Shown here: one piece after another, positions 9,587-18,852 of the stretch | Position numbering within the stretch: the stretch's first letter is position 1 | How the letters are laid out: every line of letters begins with the position of its first letter | NCBI GenBank assembly: GCA_027604665.1 | Contig: JADGIZ010000168.1 | Coordinates: 1-21,723 of the forward strand | Direction: 5' to 3' | Length of the DNA: 21,723 nt | From: Polyrhizophydium stewartii | Lineage: Eukaryota > Chytridiomycota > Chytridiomycetes > Rhizophydiales | The notes under the pieces: model-generated | The model's database searches: none | What the model was told of the DNA's origin: nothing | The model's input: the letters and a program-made list of their open reading frames with translations, nothing else | Position numbers and translations under genes: made by a program

Positions 9587-11847
9587 ATGAACAGGCTGGG
9601 CCGCTGGCCGCAGGACGACTTTTATCTGGCGACGTTCTTCTGTCAGAGCTGCGGGCAGCCCATCAAGCTCGACTCGTCGCTGCTTGACCACCGCTCCGTC
9701 GAGGATGCGCTCGGTGCGTCCGGCCGGTCGCGCGCCTGCCGCCGCACCCCGGCCGCTCGCGCTGACCCCCAGCGCCAAACAAACGGCCTCGTTGTCGTCG
9801 CTGGCGGCTCCGACCCGCAGCGCCGCTTCCGCCGCTCGCGGGACAGGGCCCGCAGCTGCAGCCGCAACCGCAGGGTCCCCCGGGCCTGCGGATCCACACT
9901 GCGTCGCCCGAGAGCCCTCGCCCTGGCGGCAGCGCGGGGTCGCCGCGCTCGCCGGCCCGCCTGGCGCGGCCGGCTGTCGGCGTCTCGGGCTGGTCGCGAA
10001 GCTCGGGTCCGCTGCGGCGGCCGTCGTTTCCGTCGCCCCGCCCGCAGCCGGCGGCGGCCGACGGCACCCCGGGCGGCCTCGCCATCCACACAATCCCGCC
10101 CTCGCCAACGCCGCCGTCTCCCACGCCCGAGGCCGCGGACGTGCGCAGTGCACAGCCGCAGGCCTCGCAGATCCAAGACTCGTTCGTGGTGCTGCCGCGA
10201 GCCGAGCACGCAGGTGCAGGACGCCTGGCCCAGACGCCTGCGGCGACTGCCCTGCCCACCGCCACCGGGACGGCCCGGGGCAGCGAGGCTGCGCACGAAG
10301 ACGGCGGCCTCGCACCGCCTGCTGGGTCGGGCTCGCCACGCGCTGCCGCCGCCGCACGCCGGGCCGAGGACCACCGCGGCAATCTGAGCCACCGCCTCAA
10401 GGTCGCCAGCAAGCTCTTTGACATGATCTCGGGCGCCTCGACGACCGACCACCCGCTCTGCATCGAATGCGCCGACGAGCTGGTGATGAAGCTCGAGAAG
10501 CACCTGGGCGAGGCGCGCAGCGAGCGCGACTCGTACGCCGGCTTTCTTGCGACGCTCGACGACCAAATGCGCCGTGGGGTCGGCCAGATCGAGCAAGTGA
10601 GCGACGCCGAGATCGACGAGGCAAGTTGGAGTCTCGTTGGAATGCAAGCTGCAGCGTAGCAATGGCAGTTTTGGCTGATGCTGTTTGTAACTCCGCTCGC
10701 AGCTTCGCAAGCGCGAAGAGAGCGCCATGGCATCATTGCGTGAGCTCGAGCGCGAGAACGAAGACTTGCAGCGCGAGATTGCGCTTGCCGAGGCTGATTT
10801 GAAGGCGACAGACGAAATGGAGCAGAGGTAACGAGCGATCTCAGCTGCCTGTTTCATTTTTACGTGGGGCTGTTGCTGACTGGCCATGCAGCTACTGGCA
10901 GGACGTCAACGACCTCGAGCGTGAGCTCGCCAACTACCAGAACCAGCTCGAGAGCATAAACTTAAAATACGACCAGGCCGCAAAGAAGCTCGACGTTCTC
11001 AGTAAAACAAACGTCTACAGCGACGCATTTCGGATCTGGCACGACGGCCCGTTTGGTACGATCAACGGACTCAGGCTCGGACGGCTGCCAAACCACCCCG
11101 TGAGCATTTACGCACATCGGGCACACCTTGATGTTGCATGCCGACTCACATATTGCGGTGACCCGAACGCCAAACTGCGCAGGTTGAATGGAGTGAAATC
11201 AACGCTGCCATGGGCCAGACTGTGCTGCTGCTCGATACCCTGTCCAGCAAGCTCAACTTCACCTTTGCCAAGTGCGGCGCGCGCGGATTGGCTGTGCTGA
11301 CCGAGGCGCAAGAAGGCTGACCTTTCCGATGCAGCTATCGGCTCGTGCCCATGGGATCGTTTTCGCGAATCGAGCGCATAGATGGAGACAAATCTGTTTA
11401 TGAGCTGTGAGTTGGGGTTTGACGAGAGTGACTCGCTGGCTTGCCGGTCGTGCCGGGCTGAGCCGATCACGCCGCGTTCTGCACAGCTATGGATCGAGCG
11501 ACATTGCTGGCGTTTTGTTCTGGAATCGTCGGTTTGACTTTGGCCTGATTGCGTTCCTCAACTGCCTGCAGCAGCTGGGCGACTTTGCCGAGCAGCAAGA
11601 CACACGTTTCCGGTTGCCTTACCGGTAAGTGCAGACATACATTCTCGAGCTTCAACGCCGCAGCACCTGGTTCCAAATTCGGCTCTCTGACGCAGTATGT
11701 GGCAGAATCAACAAGGACCGCATTGGCGATGCCTCGATCCGGCTGCAGTTCAGCCAGGACGAGTCGTGGACCAAGGCGCTCAAGTACACTCTCATCAACG
11801 TCAAGTGGATGCTCGCTTTCTGCTGCAGCCGTTTGGAGCCGGCGTGA
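9587..11847 (+). CDS. ATG6: Autophagy protein Atg6/Beclin-1 (Vps30)
   Basis: Atg6 is a scaffold subunit of the Vps34 class III PI3-kinase complexes, which make PI3P for autophagosome formation and endosomal sorting. Exons 9587-9713, 9773-10620, 10703-10827, 10892-11099, 11183-11271, 11335-11406, 11487-11624 and 11706-11847 give 582 residues (human 450, yeast 557). CQSC at residues 19-22 and LDSSLL start the protein. A Pro/Ala/Ser-rich, probably disordered stretch of about 200 residues follows. Then come a BH3-like segment [18 protein letters not shown] (246-263), a second Cys pair CIEC (272-275), a coiled coil, and the conserved membrane-binding domain, with [19 protein letters not shown] and [13 protein letters not shown]. 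The intron at 10621-10702 is read as GC-AG. ATG 9587 is preferred over an upstream in-frame ATG at 9479 because the family begins close to the first CxxC. UBA1 lies 158 bp upstream and VMA5 83 bp downstream. Confidence 0.96.
10621..10702 (+). other. Probable GC-AG intron in ATG6
   Basis: The exon ends ATCGACGAG followed by GCAAGT, the typical GC-type donor context. The intron contains a CTGAT branch-like site and ends CTCGCAG. Splicing here retains SDAEIDE and makes the heptad stretch [23 protein letters not shown] donor at 10597 (GTGAGC) also keeps the frame and would remove eight residues. Confidence 0.6.
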
Positions 11848-11930
11848 CGCCCGGCTCGGCCGCGGCATGCGACCCGTCAGTAAAGCTTGATGTCTGATCT
11901 CGCCGCCGCGGTTTCCGCCGTGGGCGCCAA

Positions 11931-13934
11931 ATGTCGACGACCTGGTTCCTGTCAGCGCCGGGCAACCCGACGAAGCAGGACACCGTCGCCAAGCTCAAGG
12001 AGCACATCGCGTCCAAGAACGCCGACTATGCCGAGGTCTTCACGTTCACGATCCCCGAGCTCAAGGTGCGCGCAGGCGGCCGCCCCGCCAGGCCTGGCCC
12101 GCGGGCTGGACCGCCGTGAAGGAGACCCGACTGGCCGCTGATGCCCGTCTTGCGTCGACGGCGCTGCTGGCGCGGATGCCGCTGCGCGCGTGCCTACCCG
12201 CGGGCGGCCGCCGCGCAGGTGGGCACGCTTGACACCCTCGTGGCCCTGTCCGACGAGCTCGCCAAGGCCGACCAGGTCGTCGAGGCCGTTGTCCTCAAGG
12301 TCGCCGACAGCCTGCGCGCGCTGCTCAACAACGACCTCGACCAGTGGAAGGCCAACGTCATGGTCGGCGACAGTAAGCCGCCGCCCCGCGCCGTCGCACC
12401 CGCTGCCCAGTAGGCCCGCCTGCATGCGCCGCCGCCGCATCTCGCTACTCCATCGGCCGCGGGGGGCCTCGGCCTGCGCGACGGAGCCCGGCCCCCGCGC
12501 GTGGCCGGCCGTGGTGTCGCATCTGACACCCTTGTCGGCGGACACCCCTGCGATCTGATCTGGGCGGCTCGCGCGGGGACGCATGCGCCCGCGGTCGTTG
12601 CTGACTACCCTGCTCGATGCGGCGTGTGCCAGAGCGCATCGAGACGTACCTCAAGTCGTTCCAGTGGAACAGCATGAAGTACCGAGTCGACAAGACGCCG
12701 AAGGAGCTTCTTGACATGATCACGCAGGTGCGGCTGTTCGCTGAATTCTTGAGCCAACCTCCATGGGTCTCCTCGACTCAGATGAACTGATATAGCCGCG
12801 CAGGAGGTCAACTCGATCGACGCGTTGATGAAGAACAAGTCGCAGGCATACTCGCAGGTCAAGTCGGCGCTGCAGGCGATCCAGCGCAAGACGACGTGCG
12901 TTGCGCTGTCCTGCTCGTCTGGCTCCCCGCGTTGTCGCTCACAAGTGCCTGCGCGCCGCCACGCATAGCGGAAACCTGGCGGTCAAGACCCTGAGCGACG
13001 TCGTCAAGAAAGAGTACTTTGTGCTCGACTCGGAGTATCTAGTCACCCTGCTTGTCGCGGTCCCAAAGTGCGGATTGTATGCCGTTTCGGATCGTCACTA
13101 TAGACTGATGTTGACGAAGATGCACAGGGCCGCGATCAAGGACTGGATCGACGAATACGAGACGCTCACGCAGATGATTGTCCCGCGATCGACGCAGTTG
13201 CGTGCAGAGGCCCATCGTAGCCGCGCGTGTATCGCTGCGGGCGGTGGCGTCGACGACATATTGACTAGATTGTGCGCCAATGCAGAAAGATCGCCGAGGA
13301 CGACGAGTATGCACTCTTTACCGTGACGCTGTTCCAGCGTGTCACCGAAGAGTTTGCCAACAAGGCGCGCGAGCGCAAGTACATTGTGCGCGACTTCAAG
13401 TGGGACCCCGAGCAGCTGTCGTTGGAGAAGAAGCAGCTTGCCGATCTGACGGCCAGCGAGCGCGAGCAGTGGGTGCGTGTCGGCTTGCTGCGTAGAAACG
13501 CGCGAGTGCGCACATGCTGCAAGCTTGCTGACACGAGCGCATCTGCAGTCGACCCTGATGCGCCTCTCGAAAACCAACTTTGGCGAGCTCTACGGCTGCT
13601 GGATGCATGTCAAGACGCTGCGGACGTTTGTGGAGTCGATCCTGCGGTACGGCCTGCCGCCCAATTTCCAGGCCATGGTCGTTGTGGTGCGTCTGCGTCT
13701 CGTTAGCGACGGAGGGATCCATCTTTTGGAGCTGACGGGTTGGCGATGCAGGCCAAGCCCAAGCATGAGAAGCGTGTGCGCGATGCATTCAACAAGCACT
13801 ATGCCTACCTGGACGGCTCGCGGAAGGGCGGCGAGGCCGCGGACGAAGCCATTGACGAGAACCTGCAGCTGCTTCTCGGCGAAAAGGACTACTGCCCCGT
13901 CGTCCTTTTCCCGATCAACCTCATCACCGCCTGA
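11931..13934 (+). CDS. VMA5: Vacuolar H+-ATPase V1 subunit C
   Basis: Subunit C clamps the peripheral stalks of the V1 sector to the V0 sector and is released on reversible V-ATPase disassembly at vacuole or endosome membranes. Nine exons (11931-12065, 12219-12372, 12633-12727, 12804-12895, 12969-13067, 13128-13196, 13286-13472, 13549-13686, 13752-13934) give 383 residues (human C1 382). Family blocks in order are [95 protein letters not shown], and [20 protein letters not shown] followed by FQAMVV. The last exon ends with [16 protein letters not shown]. All phases agree and no conserved block is missing. Intron 2 is 260 bp, long for this window. It starts 83 bp after the ATG6 stop on the same strand. 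Confidence 0.97.
12373..12632 (+). other. Long second intron of VMA5
   Basis: This 260-bp intron (GTAAGC donor, GTGTGCCAG acceptor) contains two branch-site-like elements, CTGACACC and GCTGACTAC. It sits at a D|K junction between the first two conserved blocks of subunit C. No exon-like coding segment was recognised inside it. Confidence 0.6.
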
Positions 13935-14115
13935 CTGCCTCGCATGTGCTCCTCGCACTCGCGCGATGCAGTGCGCATCTGCGAGAGACGCTCGTGTTCT
14001 CGCGCCAACAGAAACAAATGGCCAACTTGCCGCCCAGATCGTGCTTCATTTGGATGCATGAAGGGCGACGAAGGCTCGGCGCAGCACTCCGCCCGAACCA
14101 TGCCTGCGGCGTTGA

Positions 14116-15366
14116 TCAGACGCGGGAGACGCGGAACACAAGGTGCTGGCGCCACGTCTTGCCGGCATCGAGCGTGACGAGGTGCGCCCACTCGCTGTTG
14201 TTGATCGAGTCGGGCGGGGCCGACGGCTCGAGGCAGAAGGCCGAGTATGCGCCGTAGACGGCGCCGGCGGGCTGGGTCGACGTTTTGGCTGCGAGCGACC
14301 CGTCGAGCCAGTTTGCCGTGTAGACCTGGAAGCCCGGTGCGTCCGAGAAGAGCGTGAGGGCCAGGCCCGAGTGGGGCGACGAGACCGTGGCCAGCGGGGC
14401 CGCGGCCCAGTCGGCGGGCGGCTCAGTGCCGCGCTGGAGGGCGGCGGCGCCGGGCGAGCGCACAAAGAAGTGGTCGATGCCGCGGAACTCGTTGACGCCG
14501 GCGAGGCTCGAGGCGATCGACTTGGGGGCGCCGGCGGGGAACGACAGGGCGCCGGCGGCGAGGGTCTCGGTTGCCGGGTGCGACTGGCGCGACTCGATCA
14601 CGCGGCCGGTGGGGATCTGGGTCGGGCTGAGCTCGAGGAAGGCGGCGACGCCGGGCATCTCGACGAGGTGGTCGTGCACGGTGGAGACGCCGTCGAGGTT
14701 GAAGTACGGGTGCACAGTCAAGTTGACGAGCGTCTGCGGCGCTGTGCCGGCGCGCAGCGTGGCCTCGAGGGTGATGGCGAGGTCGCCGCCGGCGAGCGAG
14801 AAGGTGGCGGCGACGTCGACCGTGCCGGGGTAGCCCTGGTCGCCGTCGGGCGACTCGAGGCGCATCACCACCGTCGGAGGCGACTGCGACACGACCTCGC
14901 CGGCCCAGACGCGCTTGTCGAAGCCCTCGAGGCCGCCGTGCAGGGCGTTGGGCCCGTTGTTGGTGGCGAGCTCGAACTGCTTGCCGCCGAGGGCGAACTT
15001 GCCCAGCGCGGTGCTGCGGCGGGGCGGGGCGGGGCGGGGGCAGGAGGCGAGCGGGCGATCGGATGCGATGCCGCGTCAGCGTGAGGTTGGGCGCGTTGCA
15101 CAGGGCGGCGCCCACCGGTTGCAAGAGCGCCCGACGACGCAGCCAAAGTAGGGGTTCTGGTTTCGGCCCACCCGCTCGTACTCAAACGGGTCGTCGAAGC
15201 CGAGCACAATGTCGGTCTTGGCGCCCGCGGCCGTGGTGGCGACGAAGTGCGTGAGCGTCGCGCCGAGCTCCATGACGCGAGCGGACAGCGTGCCGTCCTC
15301 GTTGACGAGCTCGAACGACGTGATCGTGCGCGATCCGTCAGTGTGCTTTGTGGCGTGGACGGGCAT
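14116..15366 (-). CDS. Aldose 1-epimerase (galactose mutarotase)
   Basis: The enzyme interconverts alpha and beta anomers of aldoses such as galactose and glucose, the entry step of the Leloir pathway. Exons 15366-15116 and 15013-14116 (minus) give 382 residues from the MPVHATKHTDG start, close to the usual 330-380. The fold's hallmarks are present: NQNPYFGCVVGRSCNR, TNNGPNALHGGLEGFDKRVW with H109, LTVHPYFNLDG with H185, and YSAFCLEPSAPPDSIN with the catalytic-base glutamate E346. The intron (102 bp, GTGGGC donor) splits the NR|T codon and has a CTGAC element. The frame is open upstream to an ATG at 15555, which would add a 63-residue leader starting with poly-Leu encoded by the antisense of a CAG repeat; I prefer the internal start because it matches typical family length. 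The gene converges with VMA5 (181 bp apart) and diverges from the MORN2-like gene. Confidence 0.95.
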
Positions 15367-15563
15367 CGGATTTAGAGTTGGTGGGAAAGCGCCAGATCGG
15401 CACGAGATCGCGACCGTCAAGGCGGGCATCGCCGTCCCCGGCAGCCCTGCGCCGGTTTCTGGTACCAAGCCGCCCATCGCAGTCATTGCCGCACCAAGCA
15501 GCAGCAGCCGCAGCAGCAGCCGCAGCAGCAGCAACAGCAGCAGCAGGAGCGACATCAGCAGCC
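15367..15563. promoter_or_regulatory. Divergent intergenic region between aldose 1-epimerase and MORN2-like gene
   Basis: This 197-bp gap between the two inferred start codons contains the CAG-rich repeat at 15497-15546. It is stop-free in the epimerase frame on the minus strand (back to an ATG at 15555) and stop-free in the MORN2 frame on the plus strand, where no upstream ATG exists. The gap may therefore be partly coding rather than purely regulatory. Confidence 0.5.
15497..15546. repeat. Imperfect CAG/CTG trinucleotide repeat
   Basis: About 50 bp of CAG units are interrupted by CCG and CAA. On the plus strand, in the MORN2 frame, it reads as poly-Ala. On the minus strand, in the epimerase frame, it reads as poly-Leu with occasional Arg. 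Confidence 0.9.
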
Positions 15564-16337
15564 ATGAGCAAGGTCGACAAGCGGCCCATCACCCGCGACA
15601 AGATCGAGAAGAACGAAAAGGCCGGCGCAAAGGGTGCCCGGCCGGACTCGGCGGGTGGGTGCGGGCATGCGTGCCGACGCCCGCGCCGTCGCTGACGGAG
15701 CGTGCTGTCGCGGCGCGCCCGCAAGGAGCGCAGACAAACCAGTCCAAGACAGGCACGTACATCTTCAAGGACGGGTCCCGCTATGGTGCGTCACGCCTTT
15801 CATCGGCCGCACTTGCCGCAACAGCCTGCGCCTGCTGATTGAGCCCTCCTGCGCAGAGGGCGAGTACAAGGAGATCGAGGGCGGCGTGATTGTGCGGTCC
15901 GGCGTCGGCAAGTACACCTGCGGGACCACAAAGAGCGTCTACATCGGCGCGTGGGAGCTCGACAAGATGCATGGCAAAGGTGGACGGCACTTGCAACTCT
16001 CAGCCGCCCGCGCCCTCTGCCGCTGACTGCCGCAGCGCAGGCCGTCTCGAGTTTGCATCTGGCGCATTTTACGACGTGCGACGCTGCGTCGCCTGATGCG
16101 CTGGCTTGGCGTCCGCGCTGCGTCTGACCGCGACTCATGCGTCAACAGGGCATGTGGAAGGAGAACCAATACACAGGCCCGGGCACCTATCGCTGGCCAG
16201 ACTCGTCCACGTTTGTCGGCGAGTGGCTCGAGAACGGGATGAACGGGCCGGGAAAGTACACCGACGCTTCGGGGCAGGGTTGGATTGGCGCCATCTTCAA
16301 GGGTGCGCGGGCCACGCTCGCTCCGGAGCTGCAGTGA
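15564..16337 (+). CDS. MORN-repeat protein, MORN2-like
   Basis: Five exons (15564-15633, 15726-15785, 15857-15979, 16041-16075, 16149-16337) give 158 residues. After a basic start MSKVDKRPITRDKIEKNEKA come at least four MORN units: YEGEYKE..., YIGAWELDKMHGKGRLEF, YDGMWKENQYTGPGTYRW and FVGEWLENGMNGPGKYTD. A shortened unit WIGAIFKG follows. From GKGRLEFASGAFYDG to the end it runs parallel to vertebrate MORN2, including GxGxYTDxxGxxWxG and a short tail. MORN repeats bind phospholipids or mediate protein contacts. MORN2 has been linked in animals to acrosome/cilium biology and LC3-associated phagocytosis; its role here is inferred only by homology. Every intron junction restores a MORN unit, which supports the exon model. 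Exon 2 uses a GCAAG acceptor. It diverges from the epimerase gene and is 77 bp before the coiled-coil gene. Confidence 0.88.
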
Positions 16338-16414
16338 CGAAGAGTTGTGGTGCGAGCATCGAGTTAGTAAACAGGCTCTGAGAGATTCTGCGCGCTTTCT
16401 CCATTCTCGGGCAG

Positions 16415-16880
16415 ATGCGGACGATGCGTGCGTGGGGACGGGGATGGCCGCGCATCAACGCCTTTGCATCGCATGCTCGTGGCGCAAGCCAAGTGACCCC
16501 GAGCATGCTGGTGAGTATGCGGCTCAAGCGCGCTGGCGTCGGAGCTGGCGGCATTGCCAGCAACGGCAGTCCAGCGCAGAGCCATCGCGTCGCGCCGGCC
16601 GCGCATCTCAAGAGCCAGATGGACCGAGCTCAGCGAGCATCACGCGCCGTGTCGTCTCTCAATCAGCTGGCCAAAGTAAGCTGCTGCTCGCATGGCTTCG
16701 CAGCCTGCTCTCGACCTCACGCCGCACCGTGTCTGACGCTCGCTTCTCCGCAAGCGCCAGGAGGACGTGGATGGAAAGATTGCCCAGCTTGAGGCGGACG
16801 TCGCGAGGCTCAAGAAGCAGCTCGAGGAAATGCGCATCAAAGCACTCATTTGCTCGGGATCAAAGCTGAGACTTGATTGA
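16415..16880 (+). CDS. Small coiled-coil protein of unknown function
   Basis: Two exons (16415-16675 and 16755-16880) join in phase 0 to 128 residues. The intron has a GTAAGC donor, a CTGAC branch site and a CCGCAAG acceptor. The N-terminal half is basic and low in complexity. The C-terminal half is a clear coiled coil, from LKSQMDRAQRASRAVSSLNQ through KIAQLEADVARLKKQLEEMR, followed by a short tail and TGA. I do not recognise the family. The start is uncertain: later in-frame ATGs exist, for example at MLVSMRLKRAGVG, and a GTGAGT at that point could mark an intron in the 5' untranslated region instead. It lies 77 bp after the MORN2-like stop and converges on the SNAPC1-like gene with 48 bp between stops. 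Confidence is good for the coiled-coil exons and low for the N-terminus. Confidence 0.6.
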
Positions 16881-16928
16881 GCAGCGAACTGCTGCAGGTA
16901 GTTGCGAATGCGGCTGCGACGTATATTT

Positions 16929-18591
16929 TCATTCTGTAGTGCTTTCGGCAATAGATTCCAACCCCAAGCCGATGCGAGAGCGCGAGAGCGCGGATGGTGT
17001 GACGATCGGAAAGCCTCCTTGTCGCGGCGCATGGCTGAGTCGCACTTTCGGGTCCTGCTCGCCGCCAAAGATCTGCGCACTCGAACCAGCACCAGAATCA
17101 GAGCAGTCTGAGCCCGATCCGCCTGCACTCGGTCCATCCGCGCCGAGCACTCCTCCCATCGCCGATATCGCTTCCATGCGCAACCGCTTTGCGATTCGGT
17201 GGTCCTCCATAACAGCGCGCAGGGAACTGGGCAAGTTGGGGTCGAAAGCTTGCGGGACCTTGACCATTCTCTCGATTACGGGCATAAAATCGTCGGTAAC
17301 ATCTCTGTGGCGCTTGAGGGCCCCAATCACGGCGGGGATGTCGACCGCGTTCTTGAGCCGCGTGTAGTCCCCGACAGCCCGGGAGAGGTCCACCAAGCTA
17401 TCGACGTCAAGCGCGTCCTGCTCGCGGCGTGCGTCAGTAGCAGCATGGAGTGGCTAGACAGGCACCGAGAATCAAGGCGACTGCTCACCGCCTCGCGATT
17501 GAAGACCAGCTTCATCAGCTCGCGCACGTCGTATTGCGGTGGCTCATATACATCGCCGGGGGCGGGCCCAGAGCGGCTACGCTGGGCGGGCACAATCGGC
17601 ATTGCGGTGCTTGGCGATTGGCCCGCATTCTGCGAAGCTCCAGACCGAGGGCCGTAAATGACGATTTTGAAGGCGTGGCAGTCGATCAGAGATGTGATGG
17701 CAAGCGCAGCCTCGCGGTATCCTGCTGGCTGGAACGCCTGATGCGCATCTATGATGCTGCGCATCTGATCTGCATATGTCATCAGCAGGCGGCGGGCTGG
17801 GTATTCAGCTTCAACGGCGAGTGACAAGCGAGCTCGCACCTGGCGACAGCGAAATGAGCACAGGCGGCGACGCCGACGGCTGGGACCAAAACAGCGCGTA
17901 GAGCGAGAACACAACGGCGCATCGCTCCATGATCGAAGCCCCGTCGTGCAGCCACGCTTGTGGACGATCGCGGAAAGACGCAGCGTCAGCCAATCTGTGC
18001 GAGGGCGCAGCTATACCCTGCACCCGACGCACTCAAGATTGTTTCGTATGCAAAGTCGATCAGGCGGCGGCGCGAGGGCTCGTCGCTGGCGACGGAGTGG
18101 ATCCGCGAGAAGCCGAGCGCCAGCCAGACCTGGCGGAACTCGTTGAGGGACGGCTGCATGCGCTGTTGCGGTTGGCGGGGGCGGGTCAGCGATTCAGCCA
18201 TGCGCAGCGCCCCCAGCTCCACGGTTGTGTCGAGGCCTGCGATGCCCACCATGCAGAACCCGCCAATGAGGGAGCGCACGTCGGACACGACGGCCGCCTT
18301 CTTGAGCAGGCTCTGGCTCATGACCAGTAGCTCTGGCGCCATGCTGCCGAGCGTGGACTGCGGGCCGCCCGGCACCGCTGCCTTGGGCTGTGGTGGGGTC
18401 GGCGCCGGCTCCTGCGTCTGGTCGAGAGCCTGGGTCGGCTCAGGCGGCGAGGCGCCGGCAGGGTCCGCGGGGGCCAGCTGGGGAGCGGGCGGGGACTGGC
18501 CGCCAGCCTCGGAGGGATTCGCTGCGGGCCCGGCCGGGCGAGCGGCGGGATGCGGCGGCCGCTGAGCGTCGCGAGACGGACGCCTGTTCAT
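16929..18591 (-). CDS. SNAPC1-like subunit of the snRNA-activating protein complex
   Basis: SNAPC1 (SNAP43) belongs to the nuclear complex that binds the proximal sequence element of snRNA genes and recruits RNA polymerase II or III. Minus-strand exons 18591-18250, 18162-18033, 17956-17840, 17769-17489 and 17417-16929 give up to 452 residues (human 368). Recognisable blocks are SLNEFRQVWLALGFSRIHS, IMERCAVVFSLYALFWSQP, PDQMRSIIDAHQAFQ then YREAALAITSLID and HAFKIVIYGP, and ADALDVDSLVDLSRAVGDYT then RLKN. They parallel the human order FEDFTELWRNMKFG, ALYLLYGLYNTQ, the helical region ending FHFTAMPK, and SDVLEEMLNVHDHYQ. The tail is Ser/Gly-rich. The first exon is Pro/Ala-rich; an ATG at 18342 would give a shorter, more typical N-terminus. 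The intron at 18163-18249 is a multiple of three and stop-free, so retention would also keep the frame. Confidence 0.75.
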
Positions 18592-18852
18592 CTGTTTCCG
18601 GCCGGTCGGGCAAGCGGCTGGACGTTGGCCATGGTTGTGCTGTCCTGACGGCGCGAAGCGGCGACGGCATCGCGGCCGCGTGGAGCCGGCGGCAGAGGTG
18701 GAACGGCGACGGTGGGGTGGGTGGGTGTCAGAACAGCCGAGCGGTAGGAGCGACGGATTGAGTCGGCGGGGTCGGGTGGGGCGGCGGCCCAACCCGGCCT
18801 GTTTGGTGGCCCCCTCGGTTCCGATCTCAACTTCGACCCTTGGCCGTCAGCG
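18592..18852. promoter_or_regulatory. Divergent intergenic region between SNAPC1-like gene and SAC1
   Basis: This gap of about 261 bp separates the inferred start codons. It would be 510 bp if the SNAPC1-like protein starts at 18342. The minus-strand frame of the first SNAPC1 exon remains open back to 18792, so part of the gap could encode more N-terminus. No motif or RNA gene was recognised. Confidence 0.5.

Noticed and set aside
9185..10887. Several 350-414-residue minus-strand frames over ATG6
   Set aside because: They lie opposite the low-complexity Pro/Ala-rich exon of ATG6 and cross its introns. No domain is visible.
14143..15084. A 313-residue plus-strand frame antisense to the aldose epimerase
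   Set aside because: It is a Gly/Arg/Ala-rich complement of a well-supported enzyme exon.
16929..17417. A TFIIS N-terminal or LEDGF integrase-binding-type domain in the last SNAPC1-like exon
   Set aside because: The helices looked superficially similar, but once joined to upstream exons the order of blocks followed SNAPC1.
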